Source: an uncultured Bacteroidales bacterium (GTDB taxonomy: Bacteria; Bacteroidota; Bacteroidia; Bacteroidales; UBA11471). From it: a stretch of 63,930 nucleotides of DNA. Each line of letters starts with the position of its first letter. Within the stretch, counting starts at the first letter, position 1. This document shows positions 63,904 through 63,930 of the stretch, in pieces. Location of the stretch: assembly GCA_947593515.1 (NCBI GenBank), contig CANQDQ010000012.1, positions 1-63,930 on the forward strand. Reading direction: 5' to 3'. Below the pieces are notes generated by a model. The model was not told where the DNA came from and ran no database searches. It saw only the letters and a list, made by a program, of their open reading frames with translations. The position numbers and the translations under genes were made by a program.

Positions 63904-63930
63904 ATCGAATCGGGTTTATCGCTATCGCAA

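Overview
The window is chromosomal DNA of a member of the order Bacteroidales. This rests on the recurring TAnnTTTG -7 promoter elements, the proteins (KduI/KduD, PorT-like barrel, DUF3078, DUF4861, calycin-like and NrtR-type NUDIX proteins), lipoproteins with Cys-Ser-Asp-Asp export signals, and the fused HisIE. Most core genes are fairly GC-rich; two accessory stretches (about 1-9040 and 17270-20340) look clearly richer in A+T. Genus cannot be fixed by eye; a Barnesiellaceae- or Muribaculaceae-like organism would fit.

Region 1 (1-9040) is an accessory island. It starts with a frameshifted remnant of a DUF1016/YhcG-type nuclease gene, truncated at an IS30-family element (242-1194) whose transposase is broken. 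A 116-bp internally deleted copy of the same IS lies in inverted orientation at 8924-9039, so the segment between has the layout of a compound transposon with identical outer ends. The cargo is a minus-strand set: an exported TPR-CHAT protease (4894-7872), a membrane TIR protein with a C-terminal FGE/SUMF1-like domain (3553-4875), a small exported protein of unknown function (2713-3405) and a second exported CHAT protease without TPRs (1249-2493). A divergent NUDIX-winged-helix regulator (8207-8899) sits beside it. I regard this as the best candidate for an undescribed system: a trans-envelope CHAT/TIR module with a possible ADP-ribose-responsive regulator.

Region 2 (9108-17218) is housekeeping: ruvX, def, ettA, a UvrD/PcrA helicase, nspC, a short terminator-ended ncRNA candidate, mltG and tRNA-Ser(GCT). 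Region 3 (17270-20340) is a small AT-rich islet behind the tRNA with a CAT-like pseudogene, a calycin-like exported protein, a DUF4925-like lipoprotein and a KilA-N protein. Region 4 (20373-33659) holds a PlsC-type acyltransferase, an acyltransferase-3 membrane protein, trmN6, lon (with a consensus sigma-54 promoter), lysC-lysA, ftsE and purU-hisH-hisA-hisF-hisIE.

Region 5 (33761-42835) has an orphan outer-membrane efflux lipoprotein, an exported GH2 beta-galactosidase, the kduI-kduD-DUF4861 uronate genes and ferritin. Region 6 (43118-49311) is an envelope cluster: DUF3078 barrel, TPR-fused trypsin-like protease, LysM/type-I binding-protein and PorT-like barrel. Region 7 (49317-60434) holds a MATE pump, a HAD phosphatase, kdsA, rsmE, a flavodoxin, thrS-infC-rpmI-rplT, an M24 aminopeptidase, murF and an ECF sigma factor. 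Region 8 (60584-63903) is a symporter-kinase-MurQ set resembling the murTKQ pathway for N-acetylmuramic acid recovery known from Tannerella.
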